DNA of 7,206 bases, from positions 1 through 7,206 of the forward strand of contig JAJZZW010000100.1 in assembly GCA_021797385.1 (NCBI GenBank). The letters run 5' to 3'. The notes beneath the pieces were generated by a model. That model was not told where the DNA came from. It made no database searches and saw only the letters and a program-made list of their open reading frames with translations. Below are positions 6,018 to 7,206 of this stretch, piece by piece (the first letter of the stretch is position 1; each line of letters opens with the position of its first letter). This DNA is from Thermoplasmata archaeon. Lineage in GTDB: Archaea; Thermoplasmatota; Thermoplasmata; Thermoplasmatales; Thermoplasmataceae. The position numbers were made by a program, and so were the translations under genes.

Positions 6018-6935
6018 ATGAATTTTCTTGACGAATTAAAAAATTTAAAGGAACAGATAAAATCTACAGATAAATTCAATGTGGATTTTAACTTTGATAA
6101 TATTGTAATTTCTGGAATGGGTGGATCAGGCATAGTGGGAAATATCTTCCAGGAATACTATACAGAACGTCCGGTAATTCCAATAGGTGATTATGGGATC
6201 CCTTCGTTTGTAGATGAAAAAACACTTTTTATTGCCATAAGTTACTCCGGGAATACTGAGGAGACAATCAATAATGTAGAGGAGGCCAAGAAGAAAGGTG
6301 CACACGTTATGGCAATTACATCCGGTGGGAAACTCGAAACTATGGTTGAAAATTCGATAATAATACCATCGGGGATCCAGCCAAGATCGGCGCTGGGGTA
6401 TATGATCATGCCACTGTACAACACCTTTTCCCCGTTTAAAGATGATACAATTTCCTCTACCTACGATGTTCTCAACGATATGGATAAAAATCATGGTGAA
6501 ATGAAAGCAGAAGCATTCAAAATTTATGAGAATAGCTCAATTCCGATTATATATGGCTCAAAACCCTTCAAATCAGTAGCATACAGGTGGAAAACCCAGT
6601 TCAATGAAAATGCAAAAACATTTGCATTCTACAGTTATTTCCCGGAATTAAATCATAATGATACAATGCCCTTGAAATCCGCCTACAGAAGGTCTGAATA
6701 TCTATTTTATGCATTTGAATCGGATAATACAAGGATCAACCAGAGGATAAAAATAACACAGGATATAACAGGGGAACAGTTCTCTGTGATTAAATCCCCA
6801 TCAAACGATTACCTTGTGAAATTATTTTACCTGCTCCATTATGCTGATTATCTGACGTATGAGCTTGCATTGGTCAGGAACGTGGATCCAACTGATGTAT
6901 CCACAATAGAGGAACTCAAGGCAAAATTAAACTAA
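6018..6935 (+). CDS. bifunctional phosphoglucose/phosphomannose isomerase
   Basis: This cytoplasmic enzyme interconverts fructose 6-phosphate with glucose 6-phosphate and with mannose 6-phosphate, linking central sugar metabolism to mannose-containing glycan and lipid synthesis. The 305 residues match the compact archaeal PGI/PMI family, about half the size of classical PGI. Two SIS sugar-isomerase folds are evident. The phosphate-binding loop is GMGGSG (33-38), then SYSGNTEE (75-82) and PSGIQPRSALGY (117-128) with R123. The second half has YRWKTQFNENAK (189-200), where E197 is the likely catalytic base, and ELNHND (210-215), where H213 should open the sugar ring. They correspond to Glu203 and His219 of the Pyrobaculum enzyme. 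The C-terminus contains DPTDVSTI (290-297) with the Thr associated with mannose activity. All key residues are present, so activity is expected. The convergent reading frame at the right edge ends 11 bases after this stop. Confidence 0.95.
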   Translation: MNFLDELKNLKEQIKSTDKFNVDFNFDNIVISGMGGSGIVGNIFQEYYTERPVIPIGDYGIPSFVDEKTLFIAISYSGNTEETINNVEEAKKKGAHVMAITSGGKLETMVENSIIIPSGIQPRSALGYMIMPLYNTFSPFKDDTISSTYDVLNDMDKNHGEMKAEAFKIYENSSIPIIYGSKPFKSVAYRWKTQFNENAKTFAFYSYFPELNHNDTMPLKSAYRRSEYLFYAFESDNTRINQRIKITQDITGEQFSVIKSPSNDYLVKLFYLLHYADYLTYELALVRNVDPTDVSTIEELKAKLN

Positions 6936-6946
6936 CTTATTCAAAT

Positions 6947-7206
6947 TCACGAGGTCGGCGATGTTATTTCTTTCGAACTTTCCACTATAATTGATCCTCC
7001 GGGTGGAAGTATTGCCTCTATCTCTGATTTGTCCATATCAAGTATTTTCGCGATTTTCTCTGCAGCTGTGGATCTCTTTTCATTTCCGGGTTTAATTATA
7101 ACATACTTTTCTGATTCTATTTTAGTTTCCGCGGGGGATATCATGGGTAGTGTATTTCCCTTATAATCGATCAATGAGACTTTTAGCTGGAGGGGGAGAT
7201 TCAGCA
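6947..7206 (-). CDS. C-terminal end of an unidentified protein, 5' end outside window
   Basis: The minus-strand frame is open from the right edge down to a TGA at 6947-6949, giving about 85 residues. A TTG at 7174 could act as a start, but the frame continues upstream without a stop and with protein-like sequence (NLPLQLKVSL), so it is better read as the tail of a longer protein. The segment YKGNTLPMISPAETKIESEKYVII, in the first half, loosely resembles the RCK/TrkA C-terminal domain pattern of a basic strand, a P-S-P-x-T-x-I turn and a hydrophobic strand. If real, this would suggest a potassium transport regulator or a transporter with that domain. A helix follows (STAAEKIAKILDM), then a Pro-Gly-rich turn (PPGGS) and a polar tail. 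The RCK idea is a guess from pattern; the function is unknown. Confidence 0.6.
   Translation of the reverse strand, partial: LNLPLQLKVSLIDYKGNTLPMISPAETKIESEKYVIIKPGNEKRSTAAEKIAKILDMDKSEIEAILPPGGSIIVESSKEITSPTS

Noticed and set aside
6126..6494. Minus-strand open frames opposite the isomerase gene
   Set aside because: They overlap the conserved SIS-domain motifs of the isomerase and show no protein-like features of their own.

Overview
The window looks like ordinary chromosomal DNA from a euryarchaeon, most likely of the Thermoplasmata (a Thermoplasma, Ferroplasma or Cuniculiplasma relative). RadB is a euryarchaeal protein. The single-domain bifunctional phosphoglucose/phosphomannose isomerase is known from Thermoplasma and some crenarchaea, and the two together point to Thermoplasmatales. 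The TyrRS is of the archaeal/eukaryotic type and the flap endonuclease ends in a PCNA-binding tail. The DNA is AT-rich, and most genes have a TATA-like box about 24-25 bases before the start codon with no Shine-Dalgarno, which suggests leaderless transcripts.

Layout from left to right. Positions 1-639 (minus) hold the N-terminal two thirds of a drug-type MFS permease. Its best ATG is one base out of frame because of a run of seven A. Positions 640-865 are a divergent intergenic region with small repeats. Then come a 60-residue protein (866-1048), tyrS (1081-2070) and an unrecognised 92-residue protein that starts on the base after the tyrS stop (2071-2349), all on plus. Running towards them on minus is the pair radB (4078-3368) and fen1 (3365-2346), whose junction is translationally coupled. 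fen1 and the 92-residue gene overlap tail to tail by four bases. After a 190-base divergent intergenic region come three plus-strand genes, each with its own TATA-like box: a 148-residue membrane-anchored protein, a proton-coupled MFS permease of the MHS/SHS type, and the phosphoglucose/phosphomannose isomerase. At the right edge a minus-strand reading frame enters the window; only its C-terminal 85 or so residues are seen.

Functionally this is housekeeping: tRNA-Tyr charging, recombination and replication DNA processing (RadB with Fen1), sugar phosphate isomerisation and solute transport. There are no mobile elements, CRISPR arrays, rRNA or tRNA genes, and I see no clear sign of a new defence or biosynthetic system. 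The points most worth a second look are the A7 frameshift in the left permease, the radB-fen1 coupling, the unidentified small proteins flanking tyrS, and a promoter-like site with a micro-ORF between radB and the membrane protein gene.
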